The position numbers were made by a program, and so were the translations under genes. Of a stretch of DNA of 64,000 nucleotides, positions 54,396 through 63,023 are shown piece by piece (position 1 is the first letter of the stretch; every line of letters begins with the position of its first letter). The DNA comes from Janibacter alkaliphilus. Its GTDB lineage: Bacteria; Actinomycetota; Actinomycetes; Actinomycetales; Dermatophilaceae. The stretch covers positions 496,001 to 560,000 of the forward strand of contig NZ_JACBZX010000001.1 in the NCBI RefSeq assembly GCF_013408565.1. The letters run 5' to 3'. The notes beneath the pieces are model-generated. The model did no database searches, was not told the DNA's origin, and saw nothing but the letters and a program-made list of their open reading frames with translations.

Positions 54396-55610
54396 ATGCG
54401 CCCGATCACCCAGAGCCGCAAGCTGCAGGACGTCCGCTACGACGTGCGGGGGCCGATCCTCGTCGAGGCTCAGCGGCTGGAGGCCGAGGGGCACAAGATC
54501 CTCAAGCTGAACATCGGCAACACCGCGCCCTTCGGCTTCGAGGCGCCCGAGGCGATCGTCGCCGACATGACCCGGCACCTGCCGGACAGCCAGGGCTACG
54601 TCGACTCCAAGGGGATCTACTCCGCGCGGACCGCGGTCGCGCAGTACTACCAGAGCAAGGGGCTGCGGGAGACCACCGTCGAGGACGTCTTCATCGGCAA
54701 CGGGGTCAGCGAGCTCATCACGATGGTGCTGCAGGCCTTCGTCGACGACGGCAACGAGGTGCTCATCCCGGCGCCGGACTACCCGCTGTGGACCGGAGCG
54801 GTCAGCCTCTCCGGCGGCACCCCGGTGCACTACCGGTGCGACGAGAGCAACGGCTGGGACCCCGACCTGGCCGACGTCGAGGCGAAGATCACCGAGAACA
54901 CCCACGCGCTGGTCATCATCAACCCGAACAACCCGACCGGCGCCGTCTACAGCGAGGCCACGGTGCGCGGGCTGGTGGACATCGCCCGGCGGCACGGGCT
55001 GGTCGTCATGGCCGACGAGATCTACGAGAAGATCCTCTTCGACGACGCGGTGCACCACCACACGGCGACCTACGCCGGCGACGACGTGCTGTGCCTGACC
55101 TTCTCCGGGCTCTCCAAGGCCTACCGGGTCTGCGGCTACCGCGCCGGGTGGGTGATGATCTCCGGCCCGAAGCACATGGCCGAGGACTTCCTCGAGGGGC
55201 TGACCCTGCTGTCGAACATGCGGATGTGCGCCAACGTCCCGGCCCAGCACGCGATCCAGACGGCGCTCGGCGGGTACCAGTCGGTGGACGAGCTCATCGT
55301 GCCGGGCGGCCGCTTCTACGAGCAGGCCAAGCTCGCCTCCCGGCTGCTCAACGAGATCCCGGGGGTCAGCTGTGTCGAGCCGCGGGGCGCGCTCTACTGC
55401 TTCCCCCGGCTGGACCCGGAGGTGTACGCGGTCGAGGACGACGAGTCGCTGGTGATCGACCTGCTGCGCGCGAAGAAGATCCTCGTCACCCACGGCACCG
55501 GCTTCAACTGGCCCGAGCCGGACCACTTCCGGGTGGTCTGCCTGCCGGACGAGGAGGTCATGACCGAGGCGATCGGGCGGATCGGCGACTTCCTCGAGAC
55601 GCGGCGGTGA
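54396..55610 (+). CDS. pyridoxal phosphate aminotransferase, AlaA type
   Basis: A 404-residue class I aminotransferase close to the alanine transaminase AlaA/mycobacterial AspC (Rv0337c) group: it begins QSRKLQDVRYDVRGPILVEA, has NIGNTAPFGFEAPE, NPNNPTGAVY, DEIYEKILFD and the PLP lysine in SGLSKAYRVCGYRAGW. Likely reaction: glutamate + pyruvate to alanine + 2-oxoglutarate. The start is the ATG before the conserved N-terminus; the longer frame upstream overlaps a minus-strand gene. Confidence 0.92.
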   Translation: MRPITQSRKLQDVRYDVRGPILVEAQRLEAEGHKILKLNIGNTAPFGFEAPEAIVADMTRHLPDSQGYVDSKGIYSARTAVAQYYQSKGLRETTVEDVFIGNGVSELITMVLQAFVDDGNEVLIPAPDYPLWTGAVSLSGGTPVHYRCDESNGWDPDLADVEAKITENTHALVIINPNNPTGAVYSEATVRGLVDIARRHGLVVMADEIYEKILFDDAVHHHTATYAGDDVLCLTFSGLSKAYRVCGYRAGWVMISGPKHMAEDFLEGLTLLSNMRMCANVPAQHAIQTALGGYQSVDELIVPGGRFYEQAKLASRLLNEIPGVSCVEPRGALYCFPRLDPEVYAVEDDESLVIDLLRAKKILVTHGTGFNWPEPDHFRVVCLPDEEVMTEAIGRIGDFLETRR

Positions 55611-55621
55611 GGCGCCCGTCC

Positions 55622-55693
55622 GCCCCCTTCGGTCGAGGTGATGCGCGCCGCGGTGACGGGCGTGGATCACCTCGACCGCACGACGAAGGGGGC
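55622..55693 (+). other. composite hairpin between aminotransferase and crcB
   Basis: Outer stem GCCCCCTTCG/CGAAGGGGGC encloses an inner 12-bp stem GGTCGAGGTGAT/ATCACCTCGACC with a 23-base loop. It starts 11 bp after the aminotransferase stop and ends 12 bp before the crcB GTG. Probably a terminator; a regulatory RNA for crcB is possible but not supported by the known fluoride-riboswitch pattern. Confidence 0.6.
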
Positions 55694-55705
55694 GGCGCCG
55701 GCGGT

Positions 55706-56215
55706 GTGCTCGGCCCGGCCCGGGAGGCCGGCGCGGTCGCCGCGGGCGGCGCGCTCGGCGCGGTCCTGCGCTGGGCGGTCGTGGGTGCGCTGCCCGGCGG
55801 TGACGGTGGCTGGCCGTGGGGGACGCTGCTGGTCAACGTCACCGGGTCGCTGCTCATCGGGCTGATCGTCGCCCGGCTGCTCACCACCCCGGCACCGACG
55901 TGGGTGCGTCCCTTCGCGGTGACCGGGCTGCTCGGCGGCTGGACCACCTACTCCGCGCTGGCGCTGGATGCTCGCGGGCTCCTCGCCGAGGGTGACGTCC
56001 TCGCCGGGCTGGGCTATCTCGTGGCGACGACGGTGCTCGGCCTCGGGGCATGCCTGCTCGGGCTGCGTGTCGGCGAGGCGCGGGACGTGAGCTCGGGGTC
56101 GCGGACGTCGGTGGGCCCGAGCTCGAAGCCGACCGTGGGCGGGGGCGCAGGGTCCGAGTCGACGGCGGACGGACGCTCAGGGGCGCCGCCCACGGCGGAC
56201 GGGGGGCGGCCATGA
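55706..56215 (+). CDS. crcB: fluoride channel protein CrcB/FluC, first of pair
   Basis: A 169-residue Fluc channel subunit: four membrane helices within residues 1-118, GTLLVNVTGSLLIGL with the conserved Asn, and GGWTTYSALALDA at the position of the GG[LFW]TTFSTF Phe box (Tyr replaces the first Phe). GTG 55706 is the only in-frame start before the domain. A 45-residue Ser/Gly tail follows the last helix and is unusual for the family. It overlaps the second crcB by 4 bp; paired crcB genes form heterodimeric channels. Confidence 0.87.
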   Translation: MLGPAREAGAVAAGGALGAVLRWAVVGALPGGDGGWPWGTLLVNVTGSLLIGLIVARLLTTPAPTWVRPFAVTGLLGGWTTYSALALDARGLLAEGDVLAGLGYLVATTVLGLGACLLGLRVGEARDVSSGSRTSVGPSSKPTVGGGAGSESTADGRSGAPPTADGGRP

Positions 56216-56565
56216 CGGTGCTGCTCGTCGCTGCCGGCGGCGCGCTGGGTGCGCTCGGGCGCTGGTGGCTGGTCGGCCGGTCCGGGGCGACCGCGGCGGG
56301 AGGGACCCTGCTCGTCAACGTCCTCGGCTCGTTCGTGCTCGGGCTCGTCGCGGGCTGGTCGGCGCACGAGAGCGCGCCGGGCTGGGTGCTGCCGCTGCTC
56401 GGCGCCGGCCTGTGCGGGGCGCTGACCACCTACAGCGGGCACGCGCTGATCGTCGTGGAGGCGGCGCGCGAGGGACGCACCCGGCACGCCCTCAGCGACG
56501 TCGTGCTCTCGCCCGCCCTCACCCTCCTCGCCGTCACCCTCGGCTGGTCCCTCACCTCCCCCTGA
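56212..56565 (+). CDS. crcB: fluoride channel protein CrcB/FluC, second of pair
   Basis: A 117-residue Fluc subunit with four helices: MTVLLVAAGGALGALGRWWL, GTLLVNVLGSFVLGL, LCGALTTYSGHALIV and a last helix near the C-terminus. The Phe-box equivalent is TTYSGH, with Tyr and no second Phe. Normal length. ATGA overlap with the first subunit. Confidence 0.9.
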   Translation: MTVLLVAAGGALGALGRWWLVGRSGATAAGGTLLVNVLGSFVLGLVAGWSAHESAPGWVLPLLGAGLCGALTTYSGHALIVVEAAREGRTRHALSDVVLSPALTLLAVTLGWSLTSP

Positions 56566-56580
56566 CCCGCCCTTCCTCCG

Positions 56581-56628
56581 CAACCCCCTAGGCAGCTGCA
56601 TCCGCTCAGCCTGCAAGCGCAGCGTCTG
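56581..56628 (+). repeat. dispersed intergenic repeat, copy B
   Basis: 48 bp, 46 identical to copy A at 8604. It begins 15 bp after the second crcB. The rest of 56629-56848 shows no gene. Confidence 0.75.
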
Positions 56629-56848
56629 CGACGAAGGTAGGCGGCTGTCGCGCATCGGGGCCGGGCGCGTGATCATGGATGGCAGGTCGCAGGTGCGTCC
56701 AGGGGCACCGGCAGATCGGACCACGTCGGATGACGAAGGGGGTCCCACCAGTACCGGCCACGCTGCGCCCTGGTGCCGCCGAGACCGATCGACAAGACTC
56801 AACGACGTGACGGGCACCGACCGAGAGAACCAGAAGAGCGCGACCCCG

Positions 56849-57226
56849 ATGTCGCTGCACGAGCAGCTGACCGCGCAGCACCGGGCGATGTCCCGGGCCA
56901 TGGTCGATGCGGACACCCGTGCCCTGGGGTCGCTGCTCGCCAGTAGCTACACGCTGACCCACATGACCGGGACCGAGCAGACCAGCGCGCGGTGGCTCGA
57001 GGAGATCGCCTCCGGCGAGATGGACTACCACCACGTCGAGGACGTGGACGTCACCGTCTCGGACGGCGAAGGCGCGGAGGCCGCGGCACCGGAGCTGACC
57101 GTCCGCTCGCTCACCGACGCCACCATCTGGGGCAGCCGGGCGACCTGGCGGCTGCAGCTGCGGCACACCTTCGTCCGCGGCGAGGCCGGATGGCTCTTCG
57201 CCCGGACCGTCGCCTCGACCTGGTGA
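56849..57226 (+). CDS. NTF2-like (DUF4440) protein
   Basis: About 125 residues of an NTF2/SnoaL-like fold: EQLTAQHRAMSRAMVDADTRAL (helices 1-2), LGSLLASSYTLTHMTGTEQT, WLEEIASGEMDYHHVEDVDV, then beta strands TWRLQLRHTFVRGEAGWLF. This pattern matches DUF4440. GTG 56807 would extend it by 14 residues. It lies 84 bp before the aldo/keto reductase. Ligand unknown. Confidence 0.8.
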   Translation: MSLHEQLTAQHRAMSRAMVDADTRALGSLLASSYTLTHMTGTEQTSARWLEEIASGEMDYHHVEDVDVTVSDGEGAEAAAPELTVRSLTDATIWGSRATWRLQLRHTFVRGEAGWLFARTVASTW

Positions 57227-57309
57227 CCACGCGCGGTGGGCACGCCCGCCGTGGGCACGGTCCACGGGCGCACCCCGCCTGAGCAGCACGAACACACGGA
57301 GGACGAACG

Positions 57310-58332
57310 ATGAGCATGACCTATCGACCGCTGGGCCGCACGGGAGTGCAGGTATCCCCGCTGACCCTGGGCGCGATGATGTTCGGGCCCTGGGGCAACG
57401 ACGACCGGGCCGACGCGACCCGGATCATCCATCGCGCGCTCGATGCCGGCATCAACGTCGTCGACACCGCCGACGTCTACTCCGGCGGTGTGTCCGAGGA
57501 GATCGTCGGCAAGGCCATCGCCTCCCGTCGGGACGAGGTCTTCCTGGCGACGAAGTTCTTCATGCCGATGAGCGATGAGCCGAACCACGGCGGGGGCTCC
57601 CGGCTGTGGATCATGCGCGCGGTGGAGGACTCGCTGCGTCGGCTCGGCACCGACCACATCGACCTCTACCAGGTGCACCGGCCCAGCTCCGGCACCGACG
57701 TCGAGGAGACCCTCGGCGCCCTGACCGACCTGGTGCGGCAGGGCAAGGTGCGCTACATCGGCTCCTCGTCGTACTCCGCCGGGCAGATCGTCGAGGCGCA
57801 GTGGACCTCGCGCGATCGCGGCCTCGAGCGCTTCGTCACCGAGCAGCCGCCGTACTCGATCCTCGTCCGCGGCATCGAGCAGGACGTCCTGCCGACCGTC
57901 CAGCGGCACGGGATGGGCACCTTCTGCTACAGCCCGCTGTCCGGCGGCTGGCTGTCCGGCAGGTGGCGCAAGGGTGCCGCCGGGGCGCCCACCTCTGCGG
58001 CCCGGCCGTCGGCCCGCTTCGACATGTCCCCGCCCGCGAACCAGCGCAAGCTCGACCTCGTCGAGGACCTGGCGCTGCTCGCCGACGAGGCAGGGATGTC
58101 GCTGATCGATCTGGCTCTCGCCTTCGTCATCAACCACCCGGGGCTGACCAGCGCCATCGTCGGCCCTCGCACCATGGAGCAGCTCGAGTCGTACCTGCCG
58201 GCCACCGAGATCACGCTCACCGCGGACGTCCTCGACCGGATCGATGAGATCGTCGCGCCCGGTGTCACCGTCAACCCCGACGACGACAGCTACGGCGCGC
58301 ACGAGCTGACCGCGGCCTCTCGTCGGCGGTGA
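57310..58332 (+). CDS. aldo/keto reductase
   Basis: A 340-residue NADPH-dependent oxidoreductase of the AKR (TIM-barrel) superfamily. The catalytic tetrad is D52 (VDTAD), Y57, K82 (LATKFF) and H123 (YQVHRP). The C-terminal IVGPRTMEQLESYL is the cofactor-binding region. GGAGG lies seven bases before the ATG. Closest in style to YajO/Tas-type AKRs; substrate unknown. Confidence 0.93.
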   Translation: MSMTYRPLGRTGVQVSPLTLGAMMFGPWGNDDRADATRIIHRALDAGINVVDTADVYSGGVSEEIVGKAIASRRDEVFLATKFFMPMSDEPNHGGGSRLWIMRAVEDSLRRLGTDHIDLYQVHRPSSGTDVEETLGALTDLVRQGKVRYIGSSSYSAGQIVEAQWTSRDRGLERFVTEQPPYSILVRGIEQDVLPTVQRHGMGTFCYSPLSGGWLSGRWRKGAAGAPTSAARPSARFDMSPPANQRKLDLVEDLALLADEAGMSLIDLALAFVINHPGLTSAIVGPRTMEQLESYLPATEITLTADVLDRIDEIVAPGVTVNPDDDSYGAHELTAASRRR

Positions 58333-58375
58333 CCCAGAGCCGCTGCGCCACGCCACAGACGCTGCGGTTAGCCGT

Positions 58376-58422
58376 AGACGCTGCGCATGCAGGCGCAGCG
58401 TCTGCAGCTGCCTAGGGGGTTG
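58376..58422 (-). repeat. dispersed intergenic repeat, copy C (inverted)
   Basis: On the minus strand it begins CAACCCCCTAGGCAGCTG like copies A and B, followed by a perfect 11-bp stem (AGACGCTGCGC/GCGCAGCGTCT) with a 6-base loop. Between the convergent aldo/keto reductase and DUF1445 genes, where the hairpin may terminate transcription. Confidence 0.7.
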
Positions 58423-58450
58423 CGGTCTTTGGGTTGGGGTGCGGAGGGGG

Positions 58451-59254
58451 TCAGGGGATGAGGTGGTCGGAGTCCCGGGCGTCGGTGATCGCCATCATCC
58501 CCGGGGCGTGGCCGATGGCGAAGGGCGGACGCGAGGCCATCACCGCGGCCTGCGGGGTGACCCCGCAGGCCCAGAAGAGCGGCACCTCACCGTCGCGGAC
58601 CTCGACCGGGTCGCCGAAGTCCGGAGCCCCCAGGTCGGCGATGCCCAGCGCCGCCGGGTCGCCGACGTGCAGCGGCGCACCGTGCACCGCCGGGTAGCGC
58701 GAGGTCACCCGGACCGCGTCGGCCACCTGCTCCGCCGGGACCGGGCGCATCGAGACCACCAGCGGTCCGGACAGCCCGCCCGCCGGCCGGCACGCCCGGT
58801 CGGTCCGGTACATCGGCACGTTGCTGCCGGCCTCGACGTGCCGCACCGCCACCCCGGCCTCGAGCAGCGCCGCCTCGAAGGTGAAGCTGCAGCCGATGAG
58901 GAAGGCCACGAGGTCCTCGCGCCAGACCTCGCGCACGTCGCGCACCTCGTCGGCCGGCTCCCCGTCGACGTACACCCGGTATCCGGGCAGGTCGGTGCGC
59001 AGGTCCCCGCCGAAGATCGCGCTGCGCACCTCGCCCGGCTCGGTGACGTCCAGCACCGGGCAGGAGCGTGGGTTGCGCTGGGCGAAGAGCAGCACGTCGT
59101 AGGCGTGCTCGCGAGGCACCGCCAGGAGGTTGGCCTGCGTCCATCCTCCGCTCCACCCGGAGGTGGGCACGGACAGCCCTTCGCGGAAGAGGCCACGAGC
59201 CTGCTCCGGCGACAGCGCGGACGGGTCCTCAGGGGTCGCGACGGTCACGGGCAC
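58451..59254 (-). CDS. DUF1445 putative hydro-lyase (YcsI-like)
   Basis: A 267-residue protein of the DUF1445/UPF0317 family: [48 protein letters not shown] and [16 protein letters not shown] are the family segments. Members include a mitochondrial D-glutamate cyclase, which makes 5-oxo-D-proline; this suits its place beside the 5-oxoprolinase genes. GTG start overlapping pxpC by 26 bp. It corresponds to ycsI of the B. subtilis kip operon. Confidence 0.9.
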   Translation of the reverse strand: MPVTVATPEDPSALSPEQARGLFREGLSVPTSGWSGGWTQANLLAVPREHAYDVLLFAQRNPRSCPVLDVTEPGEVRSAIFGGDLRTDLPGYRVYVDGEPADEVRDVREVWREDLVAFLIGCSFTFEAALLEAGVAVRHVEAGSNVPMYRTDRACRPAGGLSGPLVVSMRPVPAEQVADAVRVTSRYPAVHGAPLHVGDPAALGIADLGAPDFGDPVEVRDGEVPLFWACGVTPQAAVMASRPPFAIGHAPGMMAITDARDSDHLIP

Positions 59255-60158
59255 CTCCGGTGAGCTCGAAGCGGATCTGCTGCCCCGGTCTGGCCTGCGC
59301 GGCCAGCGGGACGTCGGCGGCGCGCACGACGGCGACCACGGGGTAGCCGCCGGTCACCGGGTGGTCGGCGAGGAAGAGCACCGGCTCCCCCGACGGCGGC
59401 ACCTGCAGCGCCCCGGGGACCATCCCTTCGCTGGAGATCTCCCCATCCCGGGCGCGGGCCAGGCTCGCCCCGGTCAGGCGCACCCCCACCCGGTCGCTGT
59501 CGCTGCCGACGACGAAGGGGGTGGACGTCAGCGCCTGCACCGCCTCGTCGGTGAACCACTCGTCCCGCGGACCGAGCACCACCCGCAGCGTGATCTCGCC
59601 GGTCGTCGGCGGCGCCACCGGGGCGACGTCGACGTGCGGCGCCTCGGCCGGCGTCGGACCGACCGGCAGCCGGTCCCCGTCGCGCAGCGGCGCCGGTCCC
59701 AGGCCGGCGAGGGTGTCCGTGGCCCGGGACCCGAGCACCGGCGGCACGTCGATGCCGCCGCGCACGGCGAGGTAGGAGCGCAGCCCGGCGGTCGGCACCC
59801 CGAGCCGCAGCTCGGCGCCGTCCGGCAGCCAGACCACCGCGTCGCTCGGTGCGGGTCGACCGTCGATGCTCATCGGGCAGTCGGCACCGGTGAGCGCGAC
59901 GTAGCCGCCGCCGCGGGCACGCACCGCCAGCCCACCGACGGTGACCTCCAGCGCCGCGGCCTCCGGCGGGTTGCCGAGCAGCCGGTTGGCCAGGTCGAGC
60001 GAGCGGGTGTCGGCGGCGCCGGAGCGTCCGACGCCGAGCGCGGCCAGCCCCGGACGTCCGCGGTCCTGCACCGTGGTCTGGGCGCCGGTCGCCAGCACCT
60101 CGAGCTCGCGGGCGGGGCGCTGACCGGCGCCCGGGCCGCGGGTCGGTCGCGTGCTCAT
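59229..60158 (-). CDS. pxpC: 5-oxoprolinase subunit PxpC
   Basis: A 309-residue biotin-dependent-carboxyltransferase-like subunit (KipA/YbgK family): [40 protein letters not shown] and [20 protein letters not shown] are conserved family motifs. With PxpA and PxpB it hydrolyses 5-oxoproline to glutamate using ATP. 4-bp overlap with pxpB. Length normal. Confidence 0.93.
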   Translation of the reverse strand: MSTRPTRGPGAGQRPARELEVLATGAQTTVQDRGRPGLAALGVGRSGAADTRSLDLANRLLGNPPEAAALEVTVGGLAVRARGGGYVALTGADCPMSIDGRPAPSDAVVWLPDGAELRLGVPTAGLRSYLAVRGGIDVPPVLGSRATDTLAGLGPAPLRDGDRLPVGPTPAEAPHVDVAPVAPPTTGEITLRVVLGPRDEWFTDEAVQALTSTPFVVGSDSDRVGVRLTGASLARARDGEISSEGMVPGALQVPPSGEPVLFLADHPVTGGYPVVAVVRAADVPLAAQARPGQQIRFELTGGARDRRDP

Positions 60159-60766
60159 GAGGCCTCCACGAAGCGCACCCGCGTCCCGGGCACGAGCAGC
60201 GCCGGCGGGTCACGGTCGATGTCCCAGGCGACGAGCTCGGTGCGGCCGATGAGCTGCCAGCCGCCGGGCGACTCCCGCGGGTAGACCCCGGCGAACTCAC
60301 CGGCCAGCGCCACCGCGCCGGCCGGAACCCGGGTGCGGGGGCTGCTGCGCCGCGGCACGTGCAGCCGCGGGTCGGCGCCGACGAGGTAGCCGAAGCCGGG
60401 CGCGAACCCGCAGAAGGCGACCGTCCACTCCTGCCCGGTGTGCGCCTCGACCACGCCGCGCTCCCCCAGGCCGGTCAGCTCGCCGACCTCGGCGAGGTCG
60501 TCGCCGTCGTAGACGACCGGGACCTCGAGGTCGCCGCCGTCCGGTCGGCTGCCGCCGCTCACCTCGACGGATCGGACCTGGCGCGCCACGGACTCGACGT
60601 CGGTCCCGGCCGGGTCGAGCACGAGCAGCAGGGTCGCGGCCGCCGGCACGAGGTCGAGCACGCCCTGCGGCGGGTCCTGCTCCAGCGCGGCGTAGAGCGC
60701 GAGCACCGCGTCGAGATCACCGAGCTCGACGAGGAGCCCGGAGTCGCCGCACGGGCGCAGCCTCAT
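60155..60766 (-). CDS. pxpB: 5-oxoprolinase subunit PxpB
   Basis: A 203-residue KipI/YbgJ-family subunit: [20 protein letters not shown] at the N-terminus and [27 protein letters not shown] motif (G-F-x-P-G-F-x-Y-L) in the middle, then [24 protein letters not shown] overlaps with both neighbours show one co-translated pxpA-pxpB-pxpC unit. Confidence 0.94.
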   Translation of the reverse strand: MRLRPCGDSGLLVELGDLDAVLALYAALEQDPPQGVLDLVPAAATLLLVLDPAGTDVESVARQVRSVEVSGGSRPDGGDLEVPVVYDGDDLAEVGELTGLGERGVVEAHTGQEWTVAFCGFAPGFGYLVGADPRLHVPRRSSPRTRVPAGAVALAGEFAGVYPRESPGGWQLIGRTELVAWDIDRDPPALLVPGTRVRFVEAS

Positions 60767-61530
60767 CGGGTCCCCTGGACGAAGGGGGTCAGCGTCACCC
60801 CGTCGTCGGTGAGCACCTGCCGGACCCGGCGGGCGATCTGGACCGCACCGGGGCTGTCCCCGTGCACGCACAGCGAGCCGGGCGTCACGGCGACCTGGCT
60901 GCCGTCGATCGCCTCGACCTGCCCGTCGACCACCATCGCCAGGCAGCGGCGGGCGATCTCCTCCGGGTCGTGCAGCACGGCGCCGGGCTCGCGCCGCGAG
61001 ACCAGCGTCCCCTCGGGGGTGTAGGCCCGGTCGGCGAAGGCCTCGGCGACCGTGGTCAGCCCGGCCTCCCGGGCCTGCCGCAGCCACGCCGAGCCCGGCA
61101 GCCCGAGCACCGGCAGGGTCGGGTCGTAGGCGACGACCGCGGCGACCACCGCGGCGGCCTGCTCCTCGTGGTGGACGATGGCGTTGTAGAGCGCGCCGTG
61201 CGGCTTGACGTAGCGCACCCGGGTGCCGGCCACCTGGGCCATGCCCTGCAGCGCCCCGATCTGGTAGATCACGTCGTCGGTGAGATCGGCCGGCGGGACG
61301 TCGATGAAGCGTCGGCCGAAGCCGGCGAGGTCGCGGTAGCCCACCTGGGCGCCGACGCTCACCCCCTTCGCCGCCGCCTGCTCGCAGGAGCGGCGCAGCA
61401 CCGAGGAGTCCCCGGCGTGGAAGCCGCAGGCGACGTTGGCGCTGGTCACCACCTCGAGCATCGCGTCGTCGTCACCGAGGGTCCAGCGGCCGAAGCTCTC
61501 ACCGAGGTCGGCGTTGAGGTCGATCTGCAC
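60763..61530 (-). CDS. pxpA: 5-oxoprolinase subunit PxpA
   Basis: A 255-residue LamB/YcsF-family protein: [20 protein letters not shown] (1-20), [44 protein letters not shown] and a C-terminal [10 protein letters not shown]. These acidic and histidine motifs define the polysaccharide-deacetylase-like fold of PxpA. GTG start with AGGAG upstream. Second gene of the operon after the transporter. Confidence 0.95.
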   Translation of the reverse strand: MQIDLNADLGESFGRWTLGDDDAMLEVVTSANVACGFHAGDSSVLRRSCEQAAAKGVSVGAQVGYRDLAGFGRRFIDVPPADLTDDVIYQIGALQGMAQVAGTRVRYVKPHGALYNAIVHHEEQAAAVVAAVVAYDPTLPVLGLPGSAWLRQAREAGLTTVAEAFADRAYTPEGTLVSRREPGAVLHDPEEIARRCLAMVVDGQVEAIDGSQVAVTPGSLCVHGDSPGAVQIARRVRQVLTDDGVTLTPFVQGTR

Positions 61531-61554
61531 GTTCTGCTCCTGTCGTCTGCCCGG

Positions 61555-62877
61555 TCACTGCCAGAGGTCGGCGATCCCGCCGAGCGACTCCCACGCCAGG
61601 TAGAGCGCGAGCACCCAGACGGCCAGGCCGAGGACGCCGAGCCACACCGGGTAGCGGTAGCCGTGCAGCAGGTCGCGACGCCGCAGCGCCACCCACACGA
61701 TGATGCCCAGCCCGACCGGCAGGATGAGCCCGTTCAGGGCGCCGGCGAGCACGAGCAGGGTCACCGGGGTCTGCCCGACGCTGACGTAGACGATGGTCGA
61801 GACGGCGATGAAGGCGACGACCACCCAGTTGCGGTTGCGCGCCAGCCAGTCGGAGAAGGTGGCCAGGAAGGACACCGAGGTGTACGAGGCGCCGATGACG
61901 CTGGTGATGCCGGCCGCCCAGAGGATGACGCCGAAGATGATCACCCCGACCTCGCCGAGCGCCGCCTCGAAGGCGGAGGCCGGCGGGTTCTCCTCGGAGA
62001 GCGTGGCGCCGCCGGCGACGACGCCGAGGACGGCCAGGAAGAGCAGCACCCGCATCACCCCGGCGACGACGATGCCGATGACCGAGACCCGGCTGACCTC
62101 CTTCACCCGCTCCGGCCCGGTGATCCCGGAGTCGACGAGACGGTGCGCGCCGGCGTAGGTGATGTAGCCGCCGACGGTGCCGCCGATGAGGGTGACGATG
62201 ATGAGGAAGTCGATGTCGTCCGGCAGCACGGTCTGGCGCATCGCCTCTCCCAGCGGCGGGTCGGAGGTGATCGCGACGTAGCTGACCATGGCGATCATCA
62301 CCGCGCCGAGGACGACGACGATGCGGTCCATCGCCACGCCTGCCTTCTTGCTGACGAAGACGACGATGGCGATGACCGCGGAGACGGCGCCGCCGATCTT
62401 GGCGTCGACGCCGAGCATGGCGTTGGCGCCGAGCGCGGTGCCGCCGATGTTGCCGATGTTGAAGACCAGCCCGCCGAAGACGACCAGTGCCGCCAGCAGG
62501 TAGCCGGCGCCGGGGAGGACCTTGTTGGCGAGGTCCTGGGCGCGCATCCCGCTGATCCCGATGACCCGCCAGACGTTGAGCTGGACGGCGATGTCCACGA
62601 GCACCGAGACGAGGATGGCGAAGGCGAAGGCGGCACCGAGCTCGGCGGTGAAGACCGTGGTCTGGGTGATGAAGCCGGGGCCGATGGCGCTGGTGGCCAT
62701 GAGGAAGACGGCGCCGAGCAGCGCGCCCCTGCCGGCCGCACCGATCGGCGAGGGCGCCGACGCCGACCCGCCCTGGGTGCCGGCCTCGGTGCTCATCGAA
62801 CCGCTGCTGGTCGAACCGGCGCTGCTGCCGTCGGCGCCGTCGGGCGCGTCGCGGCCTTCTCGCTCGGGCTGGGACAT
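61555..62877 (-). CDS. NRAMP-like membrane transporter lacking the metal motif (YcsG-like)
   Basis: A 440-residue transporter with ~11 helices after a disordered 45-residue N-terminus. It belongs to the NRAMP superfamily (IGPGFITQTTVFTAELGAAF), but the metal-binding DPGN of helix 1 is GPGF and no MPH motif appears in helix 6 (GGTVGGYITYAGAHR). It is therefore unlikely to carry Mn2+/Fe2+. Position directly upstream of pxpA matches B. subtilis ycsG, so uptake of 5-oxoproline or a related compound is the likeliest role. First gene of the operon. Confidence 0.88.
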   Translation of the reverse strand: MSQPEREGRDAPDGADGSSAGSTSSGSMSTEAGTQGGSASAPSPIGAAGRGALLGAVFLMATSAIGPGFITQTTVFTAELGAAFAFAILVSVLVDIAVQLNVWRVIGISGMRAQDLANKVLPGAGYLLAALVVFGGLVFNIGNIGGTALGANAMLGVDAKIGGAVSAVIAIVVFVSKKAGVAMDRIVVVLGAVMIAMVSYVAITSDPPLGEAMRQTVLPDDIDFLIIVTLIGGTVGGYITYAGAHRLVDSGITGPERVKEVSRVSVIGIVVAGVMRVLLFLAVLGVVAGGATLSEENPPASAFEAALGEVGVIIFGVILWAAGITSVIGASYTSVSFLATFSDWLARNRNWVVVAFIAVSTIVYVSVGQTPVTLLVLAGALNGLILPVGLGIIVWVALRRRDLLHGYRYPVWLGVLGLAVWVLALYLAWESLGGIADLWQ

Positions 62878-62935
62878 CTCGTCTCCTCCTGGTGGCGTCG
62901 ACCACGGCGATGTGGTCCGATCACCGCACGCTAGC

Positions 62936-62950
62936 GATTGTTCAACAATC
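62936..62950. promoter_or_regulatory. 15-bp palindromic operator, likely for the GntR regulator
   Basis: GATTGTTCAACAATC is a perfect palindrome (7-base arms, 1-base centre) 59 bp upstream of the transporter and 74 bp upstream of the GntR gene. GntR/FCD regulators commonly bind such TTGTTxAACAA-type sites. It is the only AT-rich palindrome in this divergent promoter region. Confidence 0.7.
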
Positions 62951-63023
62951 CGGCAATACCTCGATTCGCTAGGATCCCTGCGTCATCGACGACGACGCAG
63001 CGGAACGACAGGGCGGGGCGAGG

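Noticed and set aside
55622..55705. Fluoride (crcB) riboswitch
   Set aside because: GGTGATG is present, but the conserved pseudoknot and the later conserved element of the crcB motif are not recognisable; the stems look like a terminator.
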